Shown here: positions 1-10,008 of the stretch, piece after piece
How positions within the stretch are numbered: the first letter of the stretch is position 1
Layout: each line of letters begins with the position of its first letter
Assembly: GCA_016192135.1 (NCBI GenBank)
Contig: JACPUR010000003.1
Coordinates: 1-64,000, forward strand
Length of the DNA stretch: 64,000 bases
Direction of reading: 5' to 3'
DNA from: Candidatus Tectomicrobia bacterium
GTDB taxonomy: Bacteria > UBA8248
Translations under genes and position numbers: made by a program
The notes under the pieces: model-generated
Told to the model about the DNA's origin: nothing
Database searches by the model: none
What the model saw: only the letters and a program-made list of their open reading frames with translations

Positions 1-2056
<2,056 letters not shown>

Positions 2057-2213
2057 TCACTTCCTTTCTTAAGAGCCTCTTACGAGCCGGCATGCTGCGA
2101 GCCGCGCGCCGTTCGCGGGGGGCGAGCCGCCGTAAGCTATCAGGTCGTCGGCCCGTCCCGCAACGGCGGGGCGGGGGGGGGGCGAAAGGCCACGCCGGGA
2201 GGGGCCGGGATAG

Positions 2214-2243
2214 TTGATTTTAAGATTCGGTTGATCCTATTCT
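2214..2243 (+). promoter_or_regulatory. Candidate sigma-70 promoter of the Rieske/cytochrome b operon
   Basis: TTGATT (2214-2219), an 18-base spacer and TATTCT (2238-2243) lie in the divergent gap, about 90 bases before the Rieske ATG. This is sequence match only. Confidence 0.45.
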
Positions 2244-2330
2244 GGCCGCCATGAGGCTTGATTTTGCTTTCCTCCGTGAAACGACTGCTTGAGGAAACCC
2301 TTCCCGGTGTCTGCCTCCGAGTCGCCTCCC

Positions 2331-2774
2331 ATGCCGCAGGAGAAGCTGGATCGCAGAGAGGCGATGATCTCCCTCTCGATGGCCGCGGGGCTCGTCCTCA
2401 GCTGCGGGACCGCCGCCTTCTACGGCCTTCGCTACCTGTTCGGAAGGCAGGCCCCCGCCCGGAAGGTCAGCGTGCCCGTCGCGGTGACGGATGACGTGCC
2501 GGAGGGGAGGAGCCTCCTGCGCGAGGACCTCTCGGGCCGGAAATTCCTTCTCGTCCGGCGGGGCGAGGGCGTCCGCGCCTTTTCCACCACCTGCACCCAC
2601 CTCGGCTGCCAGGTCCACTGGAAGCCCGAGGAGAAGACGTTCTTCTGCCCCTGCCACGACGGCGTGTTCGACGCGGACGGCAACCCCGTCTCCGGCCCGC
2701 CGCCCGCCCCGCTGGCTCAGTACCCCGTGGAGCTGCGCGGTTCCACCGTCTTCGTCACCATGCCCGAGGCCTGA
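2331..2774 (+). CDS. Rieske [2Fe-2S] iron-sulfur protein
   Basis: A 147-residue protein with one N-terminal membrane anchor (about residues 12-35) and a C-terminal Rieske domain. Box I is CTHLGC (C88, H90, C93) and box II is CPCHDG (C106, C108, H109). C88, H90, C106 and H109 would bind the cluster, with C93 and C108 as the structural disulfide. In bc-type complexes this subunit takes electrons from quinol and passes them to a cytochrome c. I chose the ATG at 2331; an in-frame TTG at 2289 would add 14 residues, and neither start has a strong ribosome site. The cytochrome b gene begins 4 bases after the stop, so the two are surely co-transcribed. Confidence 0.93.
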   Translation: MPQEKLDRREAMISLSMAAGLVLSCGTAAFYGLRYLFGRQAPARKVSVPVAVTDDVPEGRSLLREDLSGRKFLLVRRGEGVRAFSTTCTHLGCQVHWKPEEKTFFCPCHDGVFDADGNPVSGPPPAPLAQYPVELRGSTVFVTMPEA

Positions 2775-2778
2775 GCCC

Positions 2779-3915
2779 GTGAGCGGGAGAATCGCCGGCT
2801 GGCTGAACGAGCGCATCCCGCTGGATTGGGACGTGCTCCGGAAGGCGCTCGGCGAGCCCATCCCGCTCCACATGCACAAGTGGTGGTTCTGCCTGGGCGG
2901 AACGCCTCTTTTTCTTTTCACCGTCCAGATCCTGACCGGGCTCGCCCTCGCCGTCTACTACGTTCCCGAGCCCGGCAAGGCCTTCGAGTCCGTCCGCTAC
3001 ATCACCCAGGAAGCCCCCTTCGGCTGGTGGGTGCGGGGCGTGCACCGCTGGTCGGCCGAGCTGATGGTGGTGTCGGTGATCCTCCACATGATCCGGGTGT
3101 TCTTCACCGGCGCCTACCGCCGGCCGCGCGAGCTGAACTGGTTCATCGGCATGGCGCTCCTCGTGGCCGTCCTGACGTTCGCGTTCTCGGGCTATTCCCT
3201 CGTCTACAACCAGCTCTCCTACTGGGCCACCGTGGTGGGCGCCAACATCACCTCCTCCATCCCGCTGGTGGGAGGCCTGGCGGGGGGCTTCATGCGGGGC
3301 GGGCCCGAGATCACCGCCAACACCCTCACGCGCATGTACGTCCTCCACGTCGTGGTGCTGCCGGGGGCGACCGCCGCCCTGATCGCGCTGCATTTGCTCC
3401 TGCTCCGCCTGCACGGCGTGAGCGAGCAGGACGGGAGGGCGGGGGAAGGCGAGGCGCCCGGGCGCTTCTTCCCGTTCTATCCCGATCACATGATGACCGA
3501 GCTGCTCGCCGGCCTCTTCCTGATCTTCCTCGCCAGCCAGCTCGCCATCGTCCTGCCGGCCGGCCTCGGCGATCCGGCCAACCCCGCCGTCACGCCCGAG
3601 CACATCCGGCCCGAGTGGTACTTCTGGCCGGTCTTCCGGTACCTCAAGCTCTTCTCCGCCCAGGTGGGGATCATCAGCATCCTCGTCTTCGTCGCGGCCA
3701 TGTTCGCCTGGCCCTGGATCGACGCTGCCCTCGAGCGGCGCTTCCCGGGGCGCAACGTGGGCTTCGGCTTCGGCGTCTTCGCCGCCGTGACGATGGTCAT
3801 GCTCATCGTGGTGGAGGGCCTCTCGGAGCAGCCGGCCTATATCGCCCTGTTCTTCGCGGTGGGCGTTGCCGTGACCCTGGCTTTGTTCGTCCTGAAGAGC
3901 CTGTTGAGACAATGA
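2779..3915 (+). CDS. Cytochrome b of a bc-type quinol oxidoreductase
   Basis: A 378-residue membrane protein starting at GTG 2779, just after the Rieske stop. It joins the cytochrome b6-type N-terminal part and the subunit IV-type C-terminal part in one chain. His residues in the helices near HRWSAELMVVSVILHM and LHVVVLPG...ALHLLLL would carry the b haems. The quinol-site motif appears as PEWYFWPVFRYLK (about residue 276). About 8 to 9 membrane segments are visible. It oxidises quinol and pumps charge together with the preceding Rieske protein. No cytochrome c1 gene is present; the octahaem cytochrome 16 bases downstream probably takes that role (inference). Confidence 0.93.
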   Translation: MSGRIAGWLNERIPLDWDVLRKALGEPIPLHMHKWWFCLGGTPLFLFTVQILTGLALAVYYVPEPGKAFESVRYITQEAPFGWWVRGVHRWSAELMVVSVILHMIRVFFTGAYRRPRELNWFIGMALLVAVLTFAFSGYSLVYNQLSYWATVVGANITSSIPLVGGLAGGFMRGGPEITANTLTRMYVLHVVVLPGATAALIALHLLLLRLHGVSEQDGRAGEGEAPGRFFPFYPDHMMTELLAGLFLIFLASQLAIVLPAGLGDPANPAVTPEHIRPEWYFWPVFRYLKLFSAQVGIISILVFVAAMFAWPWIDAALERRFPGRNVGFGFGVFAAVTMVMLIVVEGLSEQPAYIALFFAVGVAVTLALFVLKSLLRQ

Positions 3916-3931
3916 ACGGAGGGTTCCCCGC

Positions 3932-5143
3932 GTGAATTTGCAGGCCAAGCAGGTGGCGGTGACGGTGCTCAGCCTTTTCTTCCTGGGCTCGCTGCTCATC
4001 GTGGGGTACATCGAGAGCGAGCGCTTCATCCCCGAGAAGCGGCCGAAGCCGGTCGTCACGAAGAACAACCTGGGCTGCATGAACTGCCACGCCGACAAGT
4101 CCCCGGCCGTGGTCGCCCAGTGGAAGGAGAGCCGCCACGCCGCCCTCGGCGTCGGCTGCATGGACTGCCACGAGGCCAAGAAGGGGGACCCCGACGCCTG
4201 GGAGCACGAGGAGGCGCTCGTCGCCATCATCCCCACCCCCAAGGACTGCGCCCGCTGCCATGAGAAGCAGGCCGAGGAGTTCGGCCGGAGCGCCCACGCC
4301 CGCGCCGCCGAGAACGTCCCCCCCCTCGGCAGCTTCCGCGGGGAGGCGGTGGCCGGGGGCCTCGCCGAGGCGATCGCCGGGTGCCAGAAGTGCCACGGCA
4401 ACGAGGTGAAGGTCCGCCAGGGCGGGACTCTCGATCCCGCCACCTGGCCCAACACGGGGGTGGGCCGGACCAACCCCGACGGGAGCAAGGGCTCGTGCTC
4501 GGTCTGCCACACCCGCCACCAGTTCGCCTCCTCCCAGGCCCGCCGGCCCGAGAGCTGCGGCAAGTGCCACCTCGCCCCCGAGCATCCGCAGATCGAGACC
4601 TACGCGGAGTCGAAGCACGGGCTCCTCGTCCAGTCCCGCATCGGCGAGATGAACCTCACCAGCCTCGAGTGGATCGCGGGGAAGAACTACAACGCCGCCC
4701 CCACCTGCGCCACCTGCCACATGAGCGCGACCAAGAGCCTCCTCCTCACCCACGACGTGGGGGAGCGGGTGGCCCGGGTCCTCTCCCCCGCCGCCTCCAA
4801 GACGCGCGAGGACGCGGAGCGAAAGCGCAAGAACATGCTCAGCGCCTGCAACGCCTGCCACGGGCCCGAGTACACGAAGGCCTACTTCGCGCAGTCCGAC
4901 AAGGTCCTCGACGAGTACAACCTGAAATTCGCAGCCCCGGCCGAGGCCATCATGGAGGCGCTCAGGGCCGAGGGGAGGCTCACCCCCGACCCCTTCGACG
5001 AGAAGATCGAGTGGGTCTACTTCGGGCTCTGGCACCAGGAGGGCCGCCGCCCCGGGGAGGTCGCCCGCATCTTCAGGTACGAGTTCCTCCCCGAGGCCGA
5101 GCGGCTCTCCCCGGGCATCGCGGCGCGCTTCGCGAGGAACTAG
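3932..5143 (+). CDS. Membrane-anchored octahaem cytochrome c (hydroxylamine-oxidoreductase-like)
   Basis: A 403-residue protein with one N-terminal membrane segment (about 7-27) and eight CxxCH haem sites: CMNCH, CMDCH, CARCH, CQKCH, CSVCH, CGKCH, CATCH, CNACH. The spacing and the haem-rich first 320 residues followed by a haem-free tail resemble octahaem cytochromes of the HAO family and relatives. GTG start at 3932, preceded by GGAGGG at a good distance. Third gene of the Rieske/cytochrome b operon, so it probably accepts electrons from that complex and passes them outward. Whether it is catalytic (nitrogen or sulfur compounds) or only an electron carrier cannot be decided here; I could not identify a P460-type cross-linking tyrosine. 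Confidence 0.85.
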   Translation: MNLQAKQVAVTVLSLFFLGSLLIVGYIESERFIPEKRPKPVVTKNNLGCMNCHADKSPAVVAQWKESRHAALGVGCMDCHEAKKGDPDAWEHEEALVAIIPTPKDCARCHEKQAEEFGRSAHARAAENVPPLGSFRGEAVAGGLAEAIAGCQKCHGNEVKVRQGGTLDPATWPNTGVGRTNPDGSKGSCSVCHTRHQFASSQARRPESCGKCHLAPEHPQIETYAESKHGLLVQSRIGEMNLTSLEWIAGKNYNAAPTCATCHMSATKSLLLTHDVGERVARVLSPAASKTREDAERKRKNMLSACNACHGPEYTKAYFAQSDKVLDEYNLKFAAPAEAIMEALRAEGRLTPDPFDEKIEWVYFGLWHQEGRRPGEVARIFRYEFLPEAERLSPGIAARFARN

Positions 5144-5240
5144 GCGGCGAGGGCCGGGCCGGAAACGCAGATTCGCCGAGCGTAAGGTTTCCGCGCCATA
5201 TGTTATGATATGGAAGCTTTATATGATTAGGAGGCATAGC

Positions 5241-5438
5241 ATGAAGTACAAAATCGCGCTGTTGAAGACGGATGAGGGCTACAGCGTCTCCGTCCCTGGC
5301 CTGCCGGGCTGCTGGTCGCAGGGTTCGACGGAGGAGGAAGCGCTCCAGAACATCCAGGACGCGATCCGGGAATATCTCGCCGCCCGCGAGGGGCTTTTGG
5401 AGGGGGCGGAGGTGCGCGAGGTCGAGGTCACGACCTAG
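5241..5438 (+). CDS. HicB-family antitoxin-like protein, no HicA partner
   Basis: A 65-residue protein with the HicB core: KYKIALLKTDEGYSVSVPGL, then PGCWSQG, an acidic helix and an IREYL segment. HicB proteins neutralise the HicA mRNase; some solitary members act otherwise. The start at 5241 is set by AGGAGG at 5229-5234. TATGAT at 5204-5209 could be its -10 box. No HicA-sized gene (about 60 residues) lies on either side, so it is an orphan here. It opens a short patch of accessory genes inserted between the cytochrome operon and metabolic genes. Confidence 0.75.
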   Translation: MKYKIALLKTDEGYSVSVPGLPGCWSQGSTEEEALQNIQDAIREYLAAREGLLEGAEVREVEVTT

Positions 5439-5547
5439 GCGTGCCGAGAATTCCCGGCGTTAATCATCATGACAGGCAGGGCAAACACACTGGCCTTGAG
5501 AAATATTTGGTTGAAAAAGATATACGGAAACAGCGAAGGAAGAGCTG

Positions 5548-6432
5548 ATGAAGTTCATTGCTGTTGACGTCGAGACCGCCAATGCAGACATGGCCTCAAT
5601 CTGCGCGATTGGCGCGGCAGCCTTTGAGGACGGCCAGCTTTCTTCAGAATGGTATTCACTGGTTGATCCGGACGATTACTTTGACCCGGTAAATGTCTCC
5701 ATCCACGGTATTGACGAGCGCATGGTTGCCGGGTCGCCGACATATCGGGACGCAGCGAGCACCATTGAACGGCTTTTCTGTGACGCAGTGGTGGTGACGC
5801 ACACGCATTTTGATCGGGTAGCAATCCACCAAGCCGCACGTCGGTGGACCCTTGAGCCGCCTCGCTGCAACTGGCTAGACTCAGCCAAGGCGGCGCGCCG
5901 CGCCTGGGCGGAGTGTGCCCGGAGTGGCTATGGGCTTGCGGACGCGTGCAAACGGATTGGCTACAAGCTACGTCCCCACAACGCCTTGCACAATGCCTTG
6001 GAGGATGCGAAGGCCGCTGGACACGTGCTACTCGCGGCGATGTCCGAGATGGGGCTTGATCTCGAAGGCATTCTCCGACGGGTCCGCCTGCCGATCGATC
6101 CCAGCAGTGCAAGTTCCGGAGCAATTAAGCGCACAGGTAACCCGGATGGTTCGCTATTTGGTGAGGTGGTCGTATTCACCGGCGCGCTGGAAATACCTCG
6201 GCGTGAGGCGGCTGACTTAGCTGCTGTCGTTGGATGCGAGGTGGCACCGGGCGTGACTAAGGCAACGACGCTCTTGGTTGTCGGTGACCTGGATGTGAAG
6301 CGGCTGGCGGGCCACCAGAAGAGTTCCAAGCACCGCAAAGCTGAGGAGTTGATAGCCAAGGGTTTTCCTATTCGGATCATCCGCGAGACTGACTTCCGCG
6401 AGTTCATAGGAGCGGCCCAAGACGGAGTTTGA
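5548..6432 (+). CDS. DnaQ-like DEDDh 3'-5' exonuclease with C-terminal BRCT domain
   Basis: 294 residues. The N-terminal half is an RNase T/DnaQ fold: AVDVETA (D7, E9) is Exo I, and HNALEDAKAA near residue 150 carries the Exo III His/Asp. Residues about 205-285 form a BRCT domain (GEVVVFTGALE start, conserved core toward FPIRIIRE). Proteins of this architecture degrade or proofread DNA ends; BRCT domains bind DNA breaks or partners. Base and codon use is visibly richer in A/T than neighbouring genes, pointing to acquisition. Flanked by an orphan HicB and a toxin-antitoxin pair. The role (repair, or defence) is inferred. Confidence 0.85.
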   Translation: MKFIAVDVETANADMASICAIGAAAFEDGQLSSEWYSLVDPDDYFDPVNVSIHGIDERMVAGSPTYRDAASTIERLFCDAVVVTHTHFDRVAIHQAARRWTLEPPRCNWLDSAKAARRAWAECARSGYGLADACKRIGYKLRPHNALHNALEDAKAAGHVLLAAMSEMGLDLEGILRRVRLPIDPSSASSGAIKRTGNPDGSLFGEVVVFTGALEIPRREAADLAAVVGCEVAPGVTKATTLLVVGDLDVKRLAGHQKSSKHRKAEELIAKGFPIRIIRETDFREFIGAAQDGV

Positions 6433-6521
6433 AATAAGCCACTACGCCGCCTGATGGTTGGACACACCGCCCCCACCCAGCGTAAAATTTCCTTGGGTGA
6501 AGCTAAGCCAAGGAGATCATC

Positions 6522-6740
6522 ATGACCAAGGCTTTGGAGAAGGCTTTCGAGGCGGCCGCCCGGCTGCCCGAGGCGGAACAGGAGGCTCTCGCCGCCGCCA
6601 TCCAGGCCGAGATCGAGGCGGATGCGGAGTGGGAGAAGTCTTTCGCCCGCTCGCAGGATAAGCTGGCCCGGCTGGCCGAGGAGGCGCTCGCGGAATACCG
6701 GTCCGGGAAGACGCGTCCGTTCAATCCGGACGAACGGTGA
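6522..6740 (+). CDS. Small antitoxin-like protein of a RelE/ParE-type module
   Basis: A 72-residue acidic helical protein (repeated AE/EA-rich segments, ending in a RSGKTRPFNPDE-like tail). AAGGAG at 6509-6514 lies before ATG 6522. The next gene starts at GTG 6737 inside this gene's stop (GTGA overlap), the usual coupling of antitoxin and toxin. The tail resembles antitoxins that fold on binding RelE-type toxins. A possible -10 box TAAAAT is at 6483-6488. Identity as antitoxin rests on size, composition and the following gene. Confidence 0.7.
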   Translation: MTKALEKAFEAAARLPEAEQEALAAAIQAEIEADAEWEKSFARSQDKLARLAEEALAEYRSGKTRPFNPDER

Positions 6741-7006
6741 TTTCCCACACCAGCGAACGTTTCCGAAAAGCGTTTCAGGACCTTCCTCCCCATGTACAGC
6801 ACCGCGCCCGTATGGCTTACCGGACGTTTCAGCAGAATCCGAGCCATCCCAGCCTTCAATTCAAGCGGGTTCATCCCGTCCAGCCGATTTTTTCCGCCCG
6901 CGTCGGATTGGGCTACCGCGCTGTTGGCGTTCGGGAGGGCGATGTGGTGATCTGGTTCTGGATCGGGATACATGCAGATTATGAGCGGCTTTTGGCACGG
7001 CTATAG
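6737..7006 (+). CDS. RelE/ParE-superfamily toxin
   Basis: An 89-residue basic protein: an N-terminal helix pair (about 5-35), then a beta-rich segment (PIFSARVGLGYRAVGVREGD) and a C-terminal VIWFWIGIHADYERLL stretch with the His/Asp/Tyr pattern common in RelE-fold toxins. Family members cut mRNA on ribosomes or inhibit gyrase; which applies here is not visible. Start GTG 6737 overlaps the antitoxin stop. The downstream mutase-subunit gene begins right after the stop at 7006, probably by chance of insertion. Confidence 0.75.
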   Translation: MISHTSERFRKAFQDLPPHVQHRARMAYRTFQQNPSHPSLQFKRVHPVQPIFSARVGLGYRAVGVREGDVVIWFWIGIHADYERLLARL

Positions 7007-7018
7007 ATGGAGTCCCCC

Positions 7019-7438
7019 ATGCCCGAGCGCAAGATCCGCGTCCTGGTGGCGAAGCCAGGCCTGGACGGCCACGACCGCGGCGCCAAGGTGGTGGCCCGGG
7101 CGCTCAGGGACGCGGGGATGGAGGTGATCTACACCGGGCTCCGCCAGACGCCCGAGCAGATCGCCTCGGCCGCCCTCCAGGAGGACGTGGACGCGGTGGG
7201 TCTCTCCATCCTCTCGGGGGCGCACAACCTCCTCTTCCCGCGCATCCGGGAGCTGCTGGACGCCCAGGGGATGGAGGACGTCCTCCTCTTCGGCGGGGGC
7301 ATCATCCCCGAGGCGGACGCCCGCGCCCTGAAGGAGAAGAGGGTGGACGCCGTCTTCACCCCCGGCGCCCCCCTGCACACCATCGTCACCTACGTGCGGG
7401 ACGCGGTGGAGGCGCGCCGGGCCGGGAAGGGGGCCTGA
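7019..7438 (+). CDS. Methylmalonyl-CoA mutase-type cobalamin-binding subunit (stand-alone)
   Basis: A 139-residue Rossmann-like domain with the B12 base-off motif: [12 protein letters not shown] gives D-x-H-x-x-G near residues 17-22, followed by the conserved GLSIL and FGGGIIP segments. This domain supplies the lower His ligand of adenosylcobalamin in acyl-CoA mutases that rearrange carbon skeletons. Here it is separate from the large subunit, as in split mutases; no large subunit is in the window. ATG 7019 has GGAG upstream; ATG 7007 would add four residues. It overlaps the next gene by one base. Confidence 0.88.
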   Translation: MPERKIRVLVAKPGLDGHDRGAKVVARALRDAGMEVIYTGLRQTPEQIASAALQEDVDAVGLSILSGAHNLLFPRIRELLDAQGMEDVLLFGGGIIPEADARALKEKRVDAVFTPGAPLHTIVTYVRDAVEARRAGKGA

Positions 7439-8271
7439 TGGCCCGGGCGAAACCCGCCCTGTCCCTCGCCGGCCTTCTTTTCCTTCTGGGAGGATGCGCG
7501 GGGGCCCCATCCCCGAAGGAGCCCCCCGCCGCGCCCCCGGCGGCGGCTTCCGGCCAAGCCAAGCCCCCCTCCGCACCCTCCACCGGGCAGGCCATCGCCC
7601 TCTTCAACCGGGGGGAGGAGCACTTCCGCCACGGGGAGTACCCCGAGGCGGAGCGCCTCTTCCTCCAGGCCGCCGAGGCCGACCCGCGCCTCCATCCCGC
7701 CTTCCAGGCCCTGGGCGAGGCCCGGGAGAAGACGGGCAAGAAGAAGGAGGCGGCCGAGGCCTACCGCCGGGCGCTCCGCCTCAAGCCGGACGACCCCAAG
7801 GCCCACCTCGCCCTGGGGCGCCTGGGGGAGGAGGGGGGCCAGATGGAGGCGGCGCTCTACCACTACGAGCGGGCGGCCGGGCTCGCGCCGGACAGCTTCC
7901 TCGCGCACTTCCGGCTGGGGCTCCTGCGGGCGGAGCGCGGGCAGGCGGACGCGGCCATCCACCATCTGCGGGCGGCCGTCCGGCTCGACCCCTCCCACCC
8001 CCGCGCCCGCTACCTCCTCTGGATGGGCCTCGCGCGGCGCGGCGGCTCGGAGGGCTACGAGGTGGAGCTGGGCCGCGGCCTCGTCGAGGAGGGCAACACC
8101 CTCCCCATCCGCTTCTACCAGGGGCAGGCGGCGGAGCACTTCCGCGCGGGGCGGGTGGAGGAGGCCCTGCGCGCCATCCAGAAGGCAGTGGACGTGAACC
8201 CGAACTGGCGCGGCCGGGAGTGGCGCGGCGTCATCGAGGACATGGAGCGCTACCGCCGGGCGAGGCGGTAG
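7438..8271 (+). CDS. TPR-repeat lipoprotein
   Basis: 277 residues. A signal peptide ends in a lipobox (LLGGC, Cys about 20), then a Pro/Ala-rich linker to about residue 50. Five or so tetratricopeptide repeats follow (AIALFNRGEEHFRHGEYPEA..., AAEAYRRALRLKPDD, ALYHYERAAGLAPDS, AIHHLRAAVRLDPSH, ALRAIQKAVDVNPNW). TPR proteins are scaffolds for protein complexes; this one would be anchored in the outer or inner membrane facing the periplasm. Start ATG overlaps the stop of the B12 subunit by one base. No specific partner can be named. Confidence 0.88.
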   Translation: MARAKPALSLAGLLFLLGGCAGAPSPKEPPAAPPAAASGQAKPPSAPSTGQAIALFNRGEEHFRHGEYPEAERLFLQAAEADPRLHPAFQALGEAREKTGKKKEAAEAYRRALRLKPDDPKAHLALGRLGEEGGQMEAALYHYERAAGLAPDSFLAHFRLGLLRAERGQADAAIHHLRAAVRLDPSHPRARYLLWMGLARRGGSEGYEVELGRGLVEEGNTLPIRFYQGQAAEHFRAGRVEEALRAIQKAVDVNPNWRGREWRGVIEDMERYRRARR

Positions 8272-8376
8272 CACTTGCGCGAAACCAATCCGAACCCAGC
8301 CTGAACGCAACCTTTCCCCGCAGGGCGCGCCGCGCCAGGACTGCGGAAAAACCTTGAGTCCGATTACGGCGAATCA

Positions 8377-8405
8377 TTGACCCTGGCGGGAGGGCTCCCT
8401 ATACT
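8377..8405 (+). promoter_or_regulatory. Sigma-70 promoter of the dihaem lipoprotein gene
   Basis: TTGACC (8377-8382), exactly 17 bases, TATACT (8400-8405). It lies 56 bases before ATG 8461. Because the promoter covers the earliest in-frame start at 8377, the true start of the gene must be downstream. Confidence 0.7.
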
Positions 8406-8460
8406 CTCTGCCGCACGTTGGCTTTATTCCGGATCCGGGCGTCATAGCATGGGAGTGCAC

Positions 8461-8898
8461 ATGAAGCGCGTGGGACAGGCGGTGGCCGCTCTCTCTCTCG
8501 CCCTGGCGCTGGGCGCCTGCGCGAAGGAACCCATCCAGAAGGCCGTGGCGGGCAGCCTCCTTCCGGCCGAGGAGAACGTGGTGGTGACGAACCACTGCCA
8601 GGGCTGCCACCTGCACGCCAAGTTCAACGCCGAGGCCCACCTCGCCAAGATCCGCGACCTCTACCCGGCGGACAGCCCCCTGCGCGAGAACACCCAGTGC
8701 CTCAAGTGCCACCAGCTCAAGCTGGAGAACATCTTCCGGAACGAGGTCCGCCGCACCGAGTTCCCCCACAAGAACCTCGTCGGTTTGACGGACATCCCCA
8801 AGCCCGCGGCCGTGGTGAAGGCCCCGGACAAGAAAGAGATGCCCAAGACCGAGGCGGAGCAGAACAAGCGGAAGTGGTACTTCTTCTATCTGTTCTGA
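8461..8898 (+). CDS. Dihaem cytochrome c lipoprotein
   Basis: 145 residues from ATG 8461 (ATG 8449 also possible). The signal peptide has a lipobox (ALGAC). Two haem sites follow: CQGCH (about residue 45) and CLKCH (about 81). The C-terminal third is charged and rich in Lys/Glu and ends KWYFFYLF. It is probably a small periplasmic electron carrier tethered to a membrane. It has its own promoter (8377-8405) and terminator (8925-8956). I do not recognise a named family. Confidence 0.85.
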   Translation: MKRVGQAVAALSLALALGACAKEPIQKAVAGSLLPAEENVVVTNHCQGCHLHAKFNAEAHLAKIRDLYPADSPLRENTQCLKCHQLKLENIFRNEVRRTEFPHKNLVGLTDIPKPAAVVKAPDKKEMPKTEAEQNKRKWYFFYLF

Positions 8899-8924
8899 GC
8901 CTGATTTCCCGCGCGAGATGATGG

Positions 8925-8956
8925 CAGGGGCGCACCGGATGCGCCCCTGTTTCTTT
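8925..8956 (+). terminator. Rho-independent terminator after the dihaem cytochrome gene
   Basis: A 10-bp perfect stem (8925-8934 with 8940-8949), 5-base loop, then a T-rich run GTTTCTTT. Confidence 0.8.
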
Positions 8957-8957
8957 C

Positions 8958-9166
8958 GGCCCTCCCCCTCCGGGGGAGGGTTGGGTGGGGGAAGCCATCT
9001 TAATGCTTGCCCTCTCCCCGTCCCCTCCCGGCGGGAGGGCAGAGCAATCTGGGTTTCATTGCCGCAGGGGCGTGTGGCATACGCCCCTGCTTTTTTGTGC
9101 GGTCCGTAAGGGCGATCCTTGTGATCGCCCCTAATTTCCTTTCCCCGGAATGGCGAACACGAGGTT
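8958..9166. repeat. Cluster of palindromic interspersed repeats
   Basis: The gap between the cytochrome and the dpp operon contains several inverted repeats: a CCCTCC/GGAGGG hairpin near 8961-8979; GCAGGGGCGT (9064-9073) with ACGCCCCTGC (9081-9090) followed by six T (terminator-like); GGGCGATC (9110-9117) with GATCGCCC (9123-9130); GGCGAAC (about 9152-9158) with GTTCGCC (about 9164-9170). The recurring GGGGCG...CGCCCC core is the same as in the 16.9-17.2 kb repeats. No coding potential is seen here. Confidence 0.75.
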
Positions 9167-9198
9167 CGCCCCTACGGACGTATTCGCGGTATCGCCCC

Positions 9199-10008
9199 CT
9201 ACCTCCTCCCCGTCGGATCGAGCCAGTCCCTGAGGCCGTCCCCCAGGATGTTCAAGCTCATCACCGTGAGCGCGATGGCGACCCCCGGGAAGAGGGTGAG
9301 GTGGGGCGCGATCAGGAGGAAATCCCGCCCCTCGGCCAGCATCGCGCCCCAGCTCGGCTCGGGCGGCTGGATGCCCAGCCCCAGGAACGAGAGCCCCGAC
9401 TCGGCCACGATGGCCCCCGCCGCCCCGAAGCTCGCCTCCACGATCACCGGCGAGATCAGGTTCGCGAGCAGGTGGCGCGCGAAGATGCGCCTAGGCTTCG
9501 CTCCCGCCGCCCGGGCCGCCGTCACGAACTCCCGCTCCCGGAGCGAGATCACCTGGGCCCGCACCAGGCGCGCGTAGCCCACCCAGCCGAAGGCCGCAAG
9601 CGAGACGACCACGTTCGAGAGCCGGGGGTCCAGCACCGACATCAGCGCGATGGCCAGGAGGATGCCCGGGAAGGCCTGGAACACGTCGGCGAGCCGCATC
9701 AGGCCCTCGTCCCAGGCCCCGCCCGCCGTGCCCGCGAGCCCCCCCACCGCGGTCCCCACCAGGAGCGAGACGAGCACCGCCGTGAAGCCCACGAGGAGGG
9801 AGACCCGCCCGCCGTGGAGCACCCGGCTCAGGATGTCGCGCCCCAACTTGTCCTGGCCGAAGGGGTGCTCCGGCCCGGGCAGGGAGAGCCCCCCGGCCAG
9901 GTCCTGGGCGTAGGGGTGGTGGGGGGCGAGCCAGGGCGCGGCCAGGGCGGCCAGCACGAGAAGGGCGAGGAGCGTGCCCCCGAAGGCGAGGGCGAGCCGG
10001 CCGCGCAT
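9199..10008 (-). CDS. dppC: Dipeptide/oligopeptide ABC transporter permease, DppC family
   Basis: 269 residues, five to six membrane segments, with the N-terminal HPFGQDKLGRDILSRVLHGG motif typical of DppC/OppC and the EAA loop (ISLREREFVTAARAAGAKP) that docks onto the ATPase. It forms the channel with DppB. Start ATG 10008 overlaps the dppB stop. Last gene of the minus-strand operon. No ATPase genes (dppD/F) follow, so ATPases from elsewhere, perhaps the set at 57.5-59.6 kb, would have to serve it (inference). Confidence 0.93.
   Translation of the reverse strand: MRGRLALAFGGTLLALLVLAALAAPWLAPHHPYAQDLAGGLSLPGPEHPFGQDKLGRDILSRVLHGGRVSLLVGFTAVLVSLLVGTAVGGLAGTAGGAWDEGLMRLADVFQAFPGILLAIALMSVLDPRLSNVVVSLAAFGWVGYARLVRAQVISLREREFVTAARAAGAKPRRIFARHLLANLISPVIVEASFGAAGAIVAESGLSFLGLGIQPPEPSWGAMLAEGRDFLLIAPHLTLFPGVAIALTVMSLNILGDGLRDWLDPTGRR

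Noticed and set aside
8377-8460. Longer N-terminus for the dihaem lipoprotein starting at TTG 8377
   Set aside because: That TTG is part of a near-consensus -35 box, and the lipoprotein signal begins at 8461.
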